In this document: positions 23,717 to 33,236 of the stretch, piece after piece
Layout of the letters: each line of letters begins with the position of its first letter
Position numbering within the stretch: position 1 is the first letter of the stretch
Source: Lachnospiraceae bacterium
GTDB lineage: Bacteria; Bacillota; Clostridia; Lachnospirales; Lachnospiraceae
Reading direction: 5' to 3'
DNA length: 35,834 bases
NCBI GenBank assembly: GCA_014804365.1
Contig: JAAUZX010000058.1
Coordinates: forward strand, 1 to 35,834
The notes under the pieces: model-generated
The model's input: the letters and a program-made list of their open reading frames with translations, nothing else
Told to the model about the DNA's origin: nothing
Databases searched by the model: none
Position numbers and translations under genes: made by a program

Positions 23717-26476
23717 ATGAGAAGAAAAGTAAGCGTATTTTTCATGGCAGTAATTCTGCTGATCACGCCGTTTATGACAGCGTTGTGTAGTGGAATAACG
23801 GTTCACGCGGCGGAAGGAATAACCGTAAAGCTGCACTATCACAGAGGTGACGATGCATATGACGGCTGGGATGTATGGTTTTGGGAAGAAGGCGGCGGCG
23901 CAGGCGAAGGTATTCCTTTTCAGGAAGAAGACGGCGACATGGTAGCGACGAAAGAAGTTACCCCCGGGATAACAAGCGTAGGATTTATCGTTCGTACCCA
24001 GGATTGGATGAAAGATTTTGATGGTGACCAGTTTATCGACATATCTGAGGTGATATCGGGTACCGTACATATTTATGTGGAATCGGGTATAGAAGGCTAT
24101 ACGAAAGAATACGGAGATGATGTGGTGACAGGAGTGAGATTAAGAACAGCGACCTATAATAATGACGGCACGATCAAAGTCACAATGACGGGCGAGATTG
24201 AGGGCGATCCGAACGGGGTTTTCTCTGTTGCGGATAAAGAAGGTGAAATTGCTGTCACGGAAGTAACAGGCGGTACGGATGGCGTGTACACCGTAGTATT
24301 GGCGGACAATCTGGATGCGTCTAAGAGTTATACGATTACTTTCGAAGAAGCGGCATATGATATATATATTCCGAGTATTTATTCCACACCGGAGTTTGAG
24401 GCGGAATATACATACACAGGGGATGATCTGGGAGCGACGTGGAGTGAGACGCAGACAGCGTTTCGCGTTTGGGCACCGACAGCGGAATCCGTATCATTAC
24501 GACTCTATAAATCAGGTACGGGTTATGCTAAGGATATGACGAACGAGATTGAGATGACGCCGGATGTAAACGGTACATGGGTCGCAGTGAAAAACGGTGA
24601 TTTAAGAGGATTATATTATACCTATTATGTTACGATAGACGGCGTAAGCAGAGAAGCATGTGATCCTTATGCGCGCACGACCGGCATTAACGGTGAACGT
24701 GCCATGATCCTTAATCTGGACGATACAGATCCGGAAGGATGGGACAGCGATACGGATCCCAATGCGGGTAAAGGAATTAACGACGCGATTATCTATGAAC
24801 TGCACGTGCGGGATCTTTCTTCGGGTGCGGATTCCGGTATCGAGAATGAGGGTAAGTTCCTCGGATTGACAGAGACAGGAACAAAGACGGAGTCCGGAAT
24901 ATCTACCGGGCTGGATCATATCAAAGAACTGGGAGTGACTCATGTGCATCTTCTGCCGATCTATGATTTCGGTTCGGTAGACGAAAAGCGTACATTGACG
25001 AATCTGTTTAACTGGGGTTATGATCCGGTCAATTACAATGTGCCGGAAGGGTCTTACTCTACGGATGCTTCCAACGGTGAGGTTCGTGTCAAAGAGTTAA
25101 AGCAGGCGGTAAAGGCGCTGCATGACAATAATATCAGTGTAGTAATGGATGTTGTATACAATCATGTATATAATGTTACAGACTTCTGCTTCAACAGGAT
25201 CGTGCCGGATTATTTCTCGCGTGTCGATGAGGGTGGCGGATATTCTAACGGATCGGGCTGCGGCAATGACACGGCATCCGAGCGTTCCATGGTAAAGAAA
25301 TATATTGTGGATTCTGTCTGCTATTGGGCGGATGAATACCATATTGACGGATTCCGTTTTGACTTGGTAGGACTTCTGGATACGGAGACGGTTAATGAGA
25401 TTATCGAAGAGGTTCACAAGGATCATCCGAACGTGATCTTTTATGGGGAAGGCTGGACGATGAGTACTTCCCTGACAAAAGAAGGTTATACAATGGCGAC
25501 TCAGCTTAACTCTTCTTATACACCTGAGTTTGCATACTTTAACGATACGATTCGCGACGGCCTGAAAGGCAGTGTATTTGATGATCTGGATAAAGGGTAT
25601 GCGTCCGGTAAGCCGGATATGGAAGAGACGATCACGAACTGCTTCATGGGTGCGGATGCATGGTGCGGCAGTCCGTCCCAGACGATCAATTATGCTTCCT
25701 GTCATGATAACCTGACGCTGTTCGATCATTTACAGACCGCGAGACCTGAGGCAAGCAGAGAAGATCTGATCAAGATGAATAATCTGGCGGCGGCAGTATA
25801 CATGACTGCGCAGGGTACTCCGTTTATGCAGGCAGGCGAGGAGATGCTGCGTACCAAACAGCGTGCGGACGGTACTTTTGACTCCAACAGTTATTCATCC
25901 GGAGATGAAATTAACTGTCTGAAATGGAGTGATCTGGAAGATGAAAGTTATGCACGGGTCTTCGAGTATTATAAAGGTCTGATCGCATTCCGTAAGGCGC
26001 ACGGTGCGCTGCGTCTGACAACAGCGGAGGACGTGGCGGCAACAGTCGCATCGGTGGCAGGGCTGGATGCCAATGTGGTTGCTTTCGATATTCAGGGCGG
26101 CATAAACGGAGAAACAGCAGACGAGCTGTTTGTGATCTTTAATGCCAATGAGGCAGGAACCACAGTGACTCTTCCGGAAGGAAGCTGGAATGTTTATATC
26201 AATGGCGAGAATGCAGGTACGGCAGTTCTTGATACGGTTACAGGCAGTGCTACGGTGGAGCCGATTTCAGCGATGGTGCTTGTAAGAGAGAGCGGTGCGG
26301 CAGCAGTGGCGGATGAGGATACCGATGCGCAAGATGAGGCACCGGCAGATACCACAGCCGAAGAAAGCACGGGAGGAAATAACGGTTTCGTAACAGCGTT
26401 GATTGCATGTATTGCAGCGGCTCTGATTATAGGAGGCGGAGTTGTGATCGGCAAACGGAAGAAGAAATCCGAATAA
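23717..26476 (+). CDS. pulA: Cell-surface type I pullulanase (GH13)
   Basis: A 919-residue secreted starch-debranching enzyme. A Sec signal peptide ends near VHA-AE (about 32). Then: a CBM41-like domain (about 35-125: LHYHRGDDAYDGWDVWFWEE), a second beta domain, a CBM48 domain (about 245-335: FRVWAPTAESVSLRLY), the GH13 barrel and a C-terminal beta domain. Catalytic motifs: FNWGYDP (431-437; type I pullulanases usually read YNWGYDP), DVVYNH (478-483), GFRFD with nucleophile D549, YGEGW with acid/base E578, and SCHDN (661-665) with H663 and D664. A Gly/Thr-rich linker, one membrane helix and KRKKKSE tail keep it on the cell surface; there is no LPXTG. It cuts alpha-1,6 bonds in pullulan, amylopectin and glycogen. 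Monocistronic, with its own promoter and terminator. Confidence 0.95.
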   Translation: MRRKVSVFFMAVILLITPFMTALCSGITVHAAEGITVKLHYHRGDDAYDGWDVWFWEEGGGAGEGIPFQEEDGDMVATKEVTPGITSVGFIVRTQDWMKDFDGDQFIDISEVISGTVHIYVESGIEGYTKEYGDDVVTGVRLRTATYNNDGTIKVTMTGEIEGDPNGVFSVADKEGEIAVTEVTGGTDGVYTVVLADNLDASKSYTITFEEAAYDIYIPSIYSTPEFEAEYTYTGDDLGATWSETQTAFRVWAPTAESVSLRLYKSGTGYAKDMTNEIEMTPDVNGTWVAVKNGDLRGLYYTYYVTIDGVSREACDPYARTTGINGERAMILNLDDTDPEGWDSDTDPNAGKGINDAIIYELHVRDLSSGADSGIENEGKFLGLTETGTKTESGISTGLDHIKELGVTHVHLLPIYDFGSVDEKRTLTNLFNWGYDPVNYNVPEGSYSTDASNGEVRVKELKQAVKALHDNNISVVMDVVYNHVYNVTDFCFNRIVPDYFSRVDEGGGYSNGSGCGNDTASERSMVKKYIVDSVCYWADEYHIDGFRFDLVGLLDTETVNEIIEEVHKDHPNVIFYGEGWTMSTSLTKEGYTMATQLNSSYTPEFAYFNDTIRDGLKGSVFDDLDKGYASGKPDMEETITNCFMGADAWCGSPSQTINYASCHDNLTLFDHLQTARPEASREDLIKMNNLAAAVYMTAQGTPFMQAGEEMLRTKQRADGTFDSNSYSSGDEINCLKWSDLEDESYARVFEYYKGLIAFRKAHGALRLTTAEDVAATVASVAGLDANVVAFDIQGGINGETADELFVIFNANEAGTTVTLPEGSWNVYINGENAGTAVLDTVTGSATVEPISAMVLVRESGAAAVADEDTDAQDEAPADTTAEESTGGNNGFVTALIACIAAALIIGGGVVIGKRKKKSE

Positions 26477-26552
26477 TGATAGAGCCGGATATAGGCAGTA
26501 TATCTGTGTGAAAATAATAAAGACGGCAGATAGTAGTATATGTCGGGTGATT

Positions 26553-26600
26553 CGGGCAGGGTGAACAGGATTTTACAGAAGTTTACTCTGTCCGTTTTTT
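26553..26600 (+). terminator. Long-stem terminator after pulA
   Basis: A 14-bp stem: bases 26553-26566 (CGGGCAGGGTGAAC) pair with 26581-26594 (GTTTACTCTGTCCG), three of the pairs being G-U, with a 14-base loop and TTTTTT from 26595. Confidence 0.9.
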
Positions 26601-26605
26601 CTTGT

Positions 26606-26634
26606 TTTACATAGCCAAAGGAATATGATAAAAT
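26606..26634 (+). promoter_or_regulatory. Extended -10 promoter of the glycan locus
   Basis: TTTACA (26606-26611), 17 bp, TAAAAT (26629-26634) with TG at 26626-26627. The start near 26641 leaves a leader of about 135 bases with no clear structure. No further terminator is seen before 34765, so one transcript may cover seven genes. Confidence 0.7.
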
Positions 26635-26774
26635 GGGCGAAGAGAGCAGAAGTCCTAGTTTCCGATGCGAATCGTTGCAGTTGGCTGCATATTTGGGCCT
26701 CACGGTAACGAATTCACAGACTGGGAAAAAGGGTATGGGTGTTGGTGAGTCAAGAGACGGAAGGATTACATATC

Positions 26775-27842
26775 ATGCAGGATTATATCAGGATATCGAA
26801 ATATGCCGGGATGCGAAATGATCTGGCACAGGCGGGCGGAGGGAATACATCCGTTAAGCCGGATGACCATATCATGCTCGTTAAGAGTTCCGGTGTTCAA
26901 CTGGCGGATGTAAATGAGCAGGGCGGTTATTCCAAAGTAGATTATAGGAAAATAAGGGATTATTTCAAAGACCATGTTGAGCCTTATGACAAGGATGTCT
27001 TTACAGAGGAGCTGGGCAAAAACCTGTTGCAGGAAGCGCAGATCGATGGTGCAAGGGCATCGATAGAGACATTTCTTCACGCGGTTACCAGAAAATATAC
27101 ACTCCATTCGCATCCTACGCTGGTCAATGTTCTGACGGCAAGAGCAGACGGTATGGAGACGCTGCGTTCACTTTTTCCCAAGGCAGTGTTCGTGCCTTAC
27201 AGGAAGCCGGGAGCTGCGCTGGCGGAGACTTACTATAAACTGTATCGGGAGCAACAGGCACAGGGAGCGGACGGATCAATTATTTTTCTGGCAAATCACG
27301 GACTGGTGATCAGTGGTGAGAGTGGCGAAGCGGTGATCCGGCAGACGGAGCAGGTCTTAGAGAGGATTGCAGAGCATTTGGGGATAGATGACAGTGCGAA
27401 CAGGAATGCGACGAGGATTTGGGAGACGATAGGGCAGATTGATATGCTGCAGAACAATATCGTCTATCTGTCTGAAAACCGCTATTTGTCGCAAGAGTAT
27501 GCAGGCAGTAAGCTGGTGGAAAAAGGAATTTGGAACCATGCATTCTGTCCTGATTGCGTGGTCTATGCAAATAAACAATTGCTGCAGCTAAAGCGGGATT
27601 ATGACAGACAGGATATTGAAGATTTTATCGAGCGCCATGGTCTGCCGACGCTCATATATCATGAGGGACATTTCTATATATTGGCAGAGAGTGTAAAAAA
27701 AGCGCAGGAGATCGAAAATGTAATGAGTTTCGCCGCACGGGTACAATATGCCGATATTGGCCATAAGATGTGTTATTTAGACGGCATGCAGCAGGATGAA
27801 CTGCTGGGCTGGGAGGCGGAGAAATATCGCAGACAGAAATGA
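26775..27842 (+). CDS. Class II aldolase/adducin-family protein
   Basis: A 355-residue protein starting at ATG 26775, 9 bases after GGAAGGA; an earlier in-frame start has no binding site. The N-terminal 230 residues are a class II aldolase domain: GGGNTSVK (21-28, phosphate loop), SIETFLH with E98 at the catalytic position, HSHP with zinc ligands H111 and H113, and LANHGLVISG carrying the third His. Such enzymes cleave or form sugar phosphates by zinc-stabilised enolate, or act as epimerases. The extra 120 residues at the C-terminus are not in standard fuculose-phosphate aldolases (about 215 residues). It opens the glycan locus and is followed after 9 bases by the nucleotidyltransferase, so it may supply the sugar phosphate that is activated; this is inferred. 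Confidence 0.85.
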   Translation: MQDYIRISKYAGMRNDLAQAGGGNTSVKPDDHIMLVKSSGVQLADVNEQGGYSKVDYRKIRDYFKDHVEPYDKDVFTEELGKNLLQEAQIDGARASIETFLHAVTRKYTLHSHPTLVNVLTARADGMETLRSLFPKAVFVPYRKPGAALAETYYKLYREQQAQGADGSIIFLANHGLVISGESGEAVIRQTEQVLERIAEHLGIDDSANRNATRIWETIGQIDMLQNNIVYLSENRYLSQEYAGSKLVEKGIWNHAFCPDCVVYANKQLLQLKRDYDRQDIEDFIERHGLPTLIYHEGHFYILAESVKKAQEIENVMSFAARVQYADIGHKMCYLDGMQQDELLGWEAEKYRRQK

Positions 27843-27851
27843 GGTAGGAAA

Positions 27852-29549
27852 ATGAACGTAATGATTCCGATGACGGGATATGGTTCCCGTTTTGTGGCGG
27901 CAGGTTATAAGGAGTTAAAGCCTTTTATTAAGGTGATGGAGAAACCAATTATAGAGTGGATCGTGAAGGGAATGTATCCTTCAGATGTTAATTTTATTTT
28001 CGTCTGCCGCGGTGAGCATCTGCAAGCGGATCCGTCCATGCAGGAGCGTCTGCTGGCTCTTGCACCGGAGGCGACTATCGTATCGATAGAGGACTGGGTC
28101 AAAAAGGGACCGGTTTACGATGTATTGCGCGCATACAGGATGATTTGCAGGGAAGATGAGCAGACAGAGACCTTGGGTGGCGAGATTATAGGATCGAAAG
28201 AGATCGACAGGGATGACGGCTTTATCATCAATTACTGTGATTTCTATATGACCTGGGATTATGCTGCTTTTGCAAAGGAAGCAAGAGAGCGTGGCTGCGA
28301 CGGTGCAGTGCCGTGTTACACGGGATTTCATCCGAACCTGCTGCCGGAGAAGAATTATTATGCCTCCTGCTTAACGGATGAGGCGCATGATTTGATAGAG
28401 ATTCGGGAGAAATATTCTTTTGAGAAAGATAAGACCAAGGCAAAGCATTCTCCCGGTGTCTATTATTTTAAGAACGGTGCAATCATGGAAAAATACTGTC
28501 AGATGTTGACGGAGCATGAGGAGTGCGCTATTAACGGGGAATATTATGCATCGCTTCCCTATAATTTTATGGTAAAAGACGGGCTTAAGGTATGGGTACC
28601 CACGAACGTGGAATATTTCTGTCAGTGGGGAACGCCGGAGGATATGAAGGAATTCGTTTATTGGACAGATCGAATCCGCAGGGCGCAACAAAGCGATGAG
28701 AAGCCCGGCGTAAAGGCCCTGCCGGAAAATCAGACAGGATCGGAAAATGGTAAGATTCTGATTCCTATGGCCGGTGCAGGACAGCGATTTGCGGATGCGG
28801 GTTATTCGGTACATAAGCCAGCGATCATGACAGTGGACAGAGCTACGGGAGAAGAAAAGCCGATGGTGGTATGCGCTACTGCCGATTTGCCGGGCGTGGC
28901 ATCGGATGGCAGCAATGTAATTTACGTGGACAGAACTTTTCATAAGACAGACGGTGTGGAGGATGCTATCCGCGCCTATTATCCGAAAGCTTCTTTTATT
29001 ACGGTAGACCATCTGACGGAAGGGCAGGCGTGTACCTGTATGCTGGCAAAAGACCGACTGAATCCGGAGGAGCCGCTTCTGATCGCGGGATGTGACAATG
29101 GGATGGATATCGACGGGACGACATATGAGGCGCTGAAGCAGGAATGTGATTGTATCGTCTTTACATACAGACATAACGAGGCCGTGCTTCAAAATCCTAA
29201 TGCTTACGGCTGGATGATTACTGACGGGCAGGGAAATATCACAGACACATCGATTAAAAAGGCGATTTCCGACACACCTATGGAAGATCCGGCTGTGGTG
29301 GCGACCTTTTGGTTTCGGAGAGCGCAGGTATTCTTGGACGCAACGGAGAAGATGATTGCGGAAAATGACCGTATCAACGGGGAGTTTTACGTGGATCAGG
29401 TGGCCAAGCATGTGCTGGACTTAGGATATCGTGCCAAAATTTTCGATATCGGGCGATATGTCGGCTGGGGAACACCTGCGGACTATGAAGGCTATCAGGA
29501 GACCTGGAAGTATTTTAAGGAATTTATGCAGATAGAACATTTTATTTAA
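27852..29549 (+). CDS. Tandem sugar nucleotidyltransferase (two GT-A-type domains in one chain)
   Basis: A 565-residue protein built from two copies of a nucleotidyltransferase-like domain. Domain 1 (1 to about 275) begins MNVMIPMTGYGSRFVAAGYK and KPFIKV; domain 2 (about 299-565) begins GKILIPMAGAGQRFADAGYS and HKPAIM. Both carry a metal-site-like segment (INYCD, D130; IAGCD, D415) and end with the same closing motif (CQWGTPED, 257-264; VGWGTPADY, 537-545). The NTP loop G-x-G-x-R is good in both. Sugar nucleotidyltransferases are normally single-domain, so the duplication is unusual: the halves may activate two different substrates, or one may be regulatory. It probably makes an NDP-sugar or NDP-polyol for the glycosyltransferases downstream. 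GGTAGG precedes ATG 27852. Confidence 0.85.
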   Translation: MNVMIPMTGYGSRFVAAGYKELKPFIKVMEKPIIEWIVKGMYPSDVNFIFVCRGEHLQADPSMQERLLALAPEATIVSIEDWVKKGPVYDVLRAYRMICREDEQTETLGGEIIGSKEIDRDDGFIINYCDFYMTWDYAAFAKEARERGCDGAVPCYTGFHPNLLPEKNYYASCLTDEAHDLIEIREKYSFEKDKTKAKHSPGVYYFKNGAIMEKYCQMLTEHEECAINGEYYASLPYNFMVKDGLKVWVPTNVEYFCQWGTPEDMKEFVYWTDRIRRAQQSDEKPGVKALPENQTGSENGKILIPMAGAGQRFADAGYSVHKPAIMTVDRATGEEKPMVVCATADLPGVASDGSNVIYVDRTFHKTDGVEDAIRAYYPKASFITVDHLTEGQACTCMLAKDRLNPEEPLLIAGCDNGMDIDGTTYEALKQECDCIVFTYRHNEAVLQNPNAYGWMITDGQGNITDTSIKKAISDTPMEDPAVVATFWFRRAQVFLDATEKMIAENDRINGEFYVDQVAKHVLDLGYRAKIFDIGRYVGWGTPADYEGYQETWKYFKEFMQIEHFI

Positions 29550-29626
29550 ACAGAATATAAGACGGTCTTTCAGTAAAAAATGAAGATTAAGCAGGGATAA
29601 AAGTACACGGAAAGGCATAGGGATCC

Positions 29627-31741
29627 ATGTTACGGAAGTTAAGCGAGCAGGATTTAGAGAAAAATTATCATAAAATATTGCGGATTGCAATTATAGGAAC
29701 GGTCATATTGAAGCTGTTTCTGATGGGTCTGTTTTCATCTGATTATCAGGATCTTATGTTTATTCCCTTCGTGAAATGTTTCCTTGGCGGAGAGAATCCA
29801 TATCAATATTACTATGATCATGGACTGCTGCCTTCTTTTCCATATCCGCCCGTCATGCTTCTGATTGAGAGTGTCGGTGGTGTGCTTGTGACATTTTGCG
29901 GCACGCTTCCTGTTTTTATGCGGAATCTGCTTTTTAAGATGCCGTTGCTCATTATGGATCTTCTGGGATTATATTATCTCATGCGCATATCTAAGTCTAA
30001 AAGGAAATACATTTTAGTATTGTATTTCCTGTCGCCGATTCTTCTGTATGCTTCTTATATGCATGGACAGTTGGATATTATACCAACAGTGTTTCTGGTG
30101 GGAGCGATCTATTATCTCACACAGGTAGGTGTGTCAAAGCGGGAGGCGGCGCGCAATGAATGGAAATTTGTGATATTTCTCACGCTTTCGCTGGCTTCCA
30201 AGTTTCATATAGCAGTTGTACTGCCGTTGTTTTTTCTCTATCTTTATAAGAAAAAAGGACACAGAAGGGCAATCGTCATGACAGGGCTTCCGATCCTGCT
30301 TACGGTTTTGATTGCGGTGCCTTTCTGGGGAAGCGGATTTGTCAATATGGTGCTGTTCAACAAAGAACAGAGTGCCATGGATAACGTTTATATTGATTAC
30401 GGCAAGGCGCATCTTCTGTTATGCGTGCTGGTACTGCTCTTTATTTATTTTCAGGCATTTCATATCAATCAGATGAACAGAGATCTGCTGATCAGTATGA
30501 CGGGGTTGTTGTTCAGCGTTTTTCTGGCCTTTGTACCGGCTATGCCGGCGTGGTTTATTTGGATCGTACCTTTTTTCATGCTCTATCTTGCGGGACTATC
30601 CGTGAACAGAGGAAAAATGGTCATGGTGTACGGCTTATTTAATCTGCTGTACCTGCTTTATTATATCTGTCTGCACGTGACGGGATTTACGGATCTGTCA
30701 ATTCTGGGCAAGGATCTAAACTGTCTGAAATATGTAAATGAGGATGTTAAAAACATTGTGTTTACATTGATGGTCGGAGTGTTTTTGATTCTGGTTGTAT
30801 CTATGTATCTGTACGGCGTAAACAGTAATGCCTATTACCGCAGGAGAAATCGTCCGTTTACGATCGGCATCGCCGGAGACAGTGGTGCAGGAAAAAGCAG
30901 ACTGCTTGCCATGCTGGGAGAGCTTATGTCTGAGGAAAATATATTGAATATTGAGGGTGACGGAGATCACAAGTGGGAGCGGGGCGACAGCAACTGGAAT
31001 GAGATAACACATTTAAATCCCCGGGCGAATTATCTGTACAGACAGGCGGAGGATTTGCGGGTGCTGCGAGGGAACAATTCCGTAAAACGGTCGGATTATG
31101 ATCACAGCACGGGGACTTTTACCGGTAAGAGAAAGGTAGCGCCCAGACCCTATATCGTTATGTGTGGGCTTCATTCCCTGTATCTGCCGCAGATGAGGCA
31201 GGTATTGGATTTAAAGATCTATCTGGATACCGATGAAGCGCTCAGATATTATTGGAAGATGGGGCGGGATCAGGTCAGCAGGGGACATACGGCAGCGGAC
31301 ATCAGAGCACAGATTGAGAAGCGCCGTAAAGATGCGGAGAAGTATATCTATCCGCAGAAACAGTATGCTGATCTGGTTATTCGATATTTTGACACCGGAC
31401 TGCCAAAAGACTTAAAAATGATAGAGGACGGGTACAGAGCGGATCTGGGTGTAGAGTTCTTAATGGATGTCAGTATTGATGCGGAACCTATGCTGGCGCT
31501 CATGCAGGAACAAGGCATAAAGGGGATTTTGTCCTATGACAATGATCTGCTGCACCAGCGAATCCTGTTTGCAGGCGGCGATCTTAAGGTGAGCAGGGAG
31601 GTTTGGGAGAATATTGCCCGTGCGGCAATTCCGCAGATCGAGGATCTGACGGGTGGTCATATCCTGTGGGAAGACGGCACGAACGGTATGATACAGGTAA
31701 TGCTGCTGGTTGTGATCAGTGAAATCATGAGGAGAAACTAG
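29627..31741 (+). CDS. GT-C-type membrane glycosyltransferase fused to a P-loop (uridine kinase-like) kinase domain
   Basis: A 704-residue protein. Residues 1 to about 400 are a polytopic membrane region with about ten helices and GT-C landmarks: SSDYQD (37-42, acidic motif in the first external loop), FPYPPV (71-76), HGQLD (146-150) and SKFH (191-194). Residues about 410-704 are a soluble P-loop domain: Walker A GDSGAGKS at 417-424, a Gly/Asp loop NIEGDGDH, and HLNPRANYLYRQAEDL, closely resembling uridine kinase/phosphoribulokinase. GT-C enzymes take sugars from polyprenyl phosphate outside the membrane; the kinase faces the cytoplasm. A fusion of the two is unusual and suggests that the kinase makes or recycles the sugar phosphate used in the same pathway. 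GGAAAGG precedes ATG 29627. Confidence 0.8.
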   Translation: MLRKLSEQDLEKNYHKILRIAIIGTVILKLFLMGLFSSDYQDLMFIPFVKCFLGGENPYQYYYDHGLLPSFPYPPVMLLIESVGGVLVTFCGTLPVFMRNLLFKMPLLIMDLLGLYYLMRISKSKRKYILVLYFLSPILLYASYMHGQLDIIPTVFLVGAIYYLTQVGVSKREAARNEWKFVIFLTLSLASKFHIAVVLPLFFLYLYKKKGHRRAIVMTGLPILLTVLIAVPFWGSGFVNMVLFNKEQSAMDNVYIDYGKAHLLLCVLVLLFIYFQAFHINQMNRDLLISMTGLLFSVFLAFVPAMPAWFIWIVPFFMLYLAGLSVNRGKMVMVYGLFNLLYLLYYICLHVTGFTDLSILGKDLNCLKYVNEDVKNIVFTLMVGVFLILVVSMYLYGVNSNAYYRRRNRPFTIGIAGDSGAGKSRLLAMLGELMSEENILNIEGDGDHKWERGDSNWNEITHLNPRANYLYRQAEDLRVLRGNNSVKRSDYDHSTGTFTGKRKVAPRPYIVMCGLHSLYLPQMRQVLDLKIYLDTDEALRYYWKMGRDQVSRGHTAADIRAQIEKRRKDAEKYIYPQKQYADLVIRYFDTGLPKDLKMIEDGYRADLGVEFLMDVSIDAEPMLALMQEQGIKGILSYDNDLLHQRILFAGGDLKVSREVWENIARAAIPQIEDLTGGHILWEDGTNGMIQVMLLVVISEIMRRN

Positions 31742-31809
31742 TGCATTGATGATATACAATATCTCATCAAGAAAACAGAATATATGGAATCACAAAGAGA
31801 AAGGTAATT

Positions 31810-32475
31810 ATGATACGAGCAGTTATATTGGATCTGGACAATACATTATATGCATATGAACCCTTGAATGAAGAGGCATCGGCAAAAGTGCGGGAATTTA
31901 TCTGCGGACAGCTTAAGATTACAATTCCGCAGTATGAGGAAGCATATAAATTCGGGAAAAATGAGACAAAAAAACGATTAGGTAATGTGGGGGCATCACA
32001 CAACAGATTATTGTATTTTCAGAAGACCTTGGAGTATTTGGGAGTAAATCCGATAGCGTTATCCCTGCAAATGTACGAAATATATTGGGGCACTTTTCTG
32101 AAGAAAATGTCACTTCGGGAGGGTGCGGGAGAATTTATGGACCGTATGTTGGAACATGGAATCCGGGTTATGATCTGTACCGATCTGACGGCGCATATTC
32201 AACATCGCAAGATCGAGGCGCTGGGCATTGCGGACAAGATCTGTTATCTGGTGACCAGTGAGGAGGCGGGCATAGAGAAACCTGCACCGGAGATTTTTGC
32301 ACTCTGTCTGGAGAAGTTGAAGCTTCGTCCGGAAGAAGTGTGCTGTATCGGTGATGATCCGCGAAAGGACGTGGAAGGCGCTGTTGCTGCGGGCATACGA
32401 GCATTTCTATTCCGTACCGAAGAGCCCGGCGCGCCGCAGTTTGAAGAGATGGCGGAGCAGATATTGCAACAGTAA
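31810..32475 (+). CDS. HAD-family phosphatase (subfamily IA)
   Basis: A 221-residue haloacid dehalogenase-like hydrolase with all four motifs: DLDNT with nucleophile D8 and D10, T124 in MICTDL, K157 in IEKPAPEIF, and GDDPRKD (181-187) with metal-binding Asp residues. An alpha-helical cap (about 17-100) places it in subfamily IA, with enzymes that remove phosphate from small sugar phosphates. In this locus, between a kinase and a glycosyltransferase, it probably trims a pathway intermediate; the substrate is unknown. AGAAAGG precedes ATG 31810. The 68-base gap upstream contains a TTGATGA/TCATCAA hairpin (31746-31770) without a T tract. Confidence 0.88.
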   Translation: MIRAVILDLDNTLYAYEPLNEEASAKVREFICGQLKITIPQYEEAYKFGKNETKKRLGNVGASHNRLLYFQKTLEYLGVNPIALSLQMYEIYWGTFLKKMSLREGAGEFMDRMLEHGIRVMICTDLTAHIQHRKIEALGIADKICYLVTSEEAGIEKPAPEIFALCLEKLKLRPEEVCCIGDDPRKDVEGAVAAGIRAFLFRTEEPGAPQFEEMAEQILQQ

Positions 32476-32522
32476 TGCGAGTCTGCGAAAACGGAAATTA
32501 ATTATAAGAAAGGAACGGAAAT

Positions 32523-33221
32523 ATGAAATTATCCATCGTTGTTCCATGCTATAATGAAGAGCAGAATATTCCGCTGATTCTGAAACGATTCGGGGAGATC
32601 ATAGAGAGGGAGGATATTGAAGTGATTCTCGTGGATAACGGGTCTACGGATCACAGTGCACAGATACTGGCAGAGCTGCTGCCCCAATATCCCTTTGCCA
32701 GGACGACCAAAGTAGAGATCAATCAGGGTTACGGATACGGAATCCTGCAGGGTCTGAGGGAATGCAGAGGGGAATATATCGGCTGGACACATGCGGATAT
32801 GCAGACTGATCCGGCGGATATTCTTAAGGCGCTTGCCATTATAGAGGAAGAAGGCGGGCTGGTCTATGCCAAGGGAAGACGCAAAGGAAGACCGCTTTTT
32901 GACGTATTCTTTACTGTGGGGATGAGTGTGTTTGAGAGTTGTTATCTGCACGGGAAATTATATGATATCAATGCCCAGCCTAACGTATTTCCTAAGATAT
33001 TTTTTGACAGCTGGGAGAATCCGCCCCATGATTTCTCACTGGATTTGTATGCCTTGTACATGGCGCGGAAGAGGAAGCTGAAAGTAGTCAGATTCCCGGT
33101 GCTTTTTCCGAAACGAATCTACGGGGAATCCAAGTGGAACACAGGGCTTAAGGCTAAGTGGAAGTTCATTAAGAGAACCGTGGAATTCAGCATTAACTTA
33201 AAAAAGAACGGTAATTTATGA
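32523..33221 (+). CDS. Family 2 glycosyltransferase (dolichol/polyprenyl-phosphate hexose synthase-like)
   Basis: A 232-residue GT-A glycosyltransferase. It opens MKLSIVVPCYNEEQNIPLIL, has VDNGSTD at 37-43 and the metal-binding stretch HADMQTDP (about 90-97), and GYGYGILQGLR; the C-terminal half contains the DINAQPNVF and YGESKWNTG segments typical of the dolichyl-phosphate mannose synthase branch. Those enzymes put a sugar on polyprenyl phosphate at the inner membrane face. That is exactly the donor GT-C enzymes such as the one encoded two genes upstream require, so the two probably act in sequence. There are no membrane helices of its own. AAGGAACGG precedes ATG 32523. Confidence 0.88.
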   Translation: MKLSIVVPCYNEEQNIPLILKRFGEIIEREDIEVILVDNGSTDHSAQILAELLPQYPFARTTKVEINQGYGYGILQGLRECRGEYIGWTHADMQTDPADILKALAIIEEEGGLVYAKGRRKGRPLFDVFFTVGMSVFESCYLHGKLYDINAQPNVFPKIFFDSWENPPHDFSLDLYALYMARKRKLKVVRFPVLFPKRIYGESKWNTGLKAKWKFIKRTVEFSINLKKNGNL

Positions 33222-33236
33222 CAAAGGAGAACAGGT

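Noticed and set aside
26633..26821. 62-codon frame in the leader of the class II aldolase gene
   Set aside because: Its ATG overlaps the predicted -10 box and it lies in another frame over the real gene start.
28371..29411. 346-codon open frame on the minus strand opposite the nucleotidyltransferase
   Set aside because: Long but antisense to conserved catalytic motifs of the plus-strand gene, with no recognisable domain and an Arg/Ile/His-rich composition.
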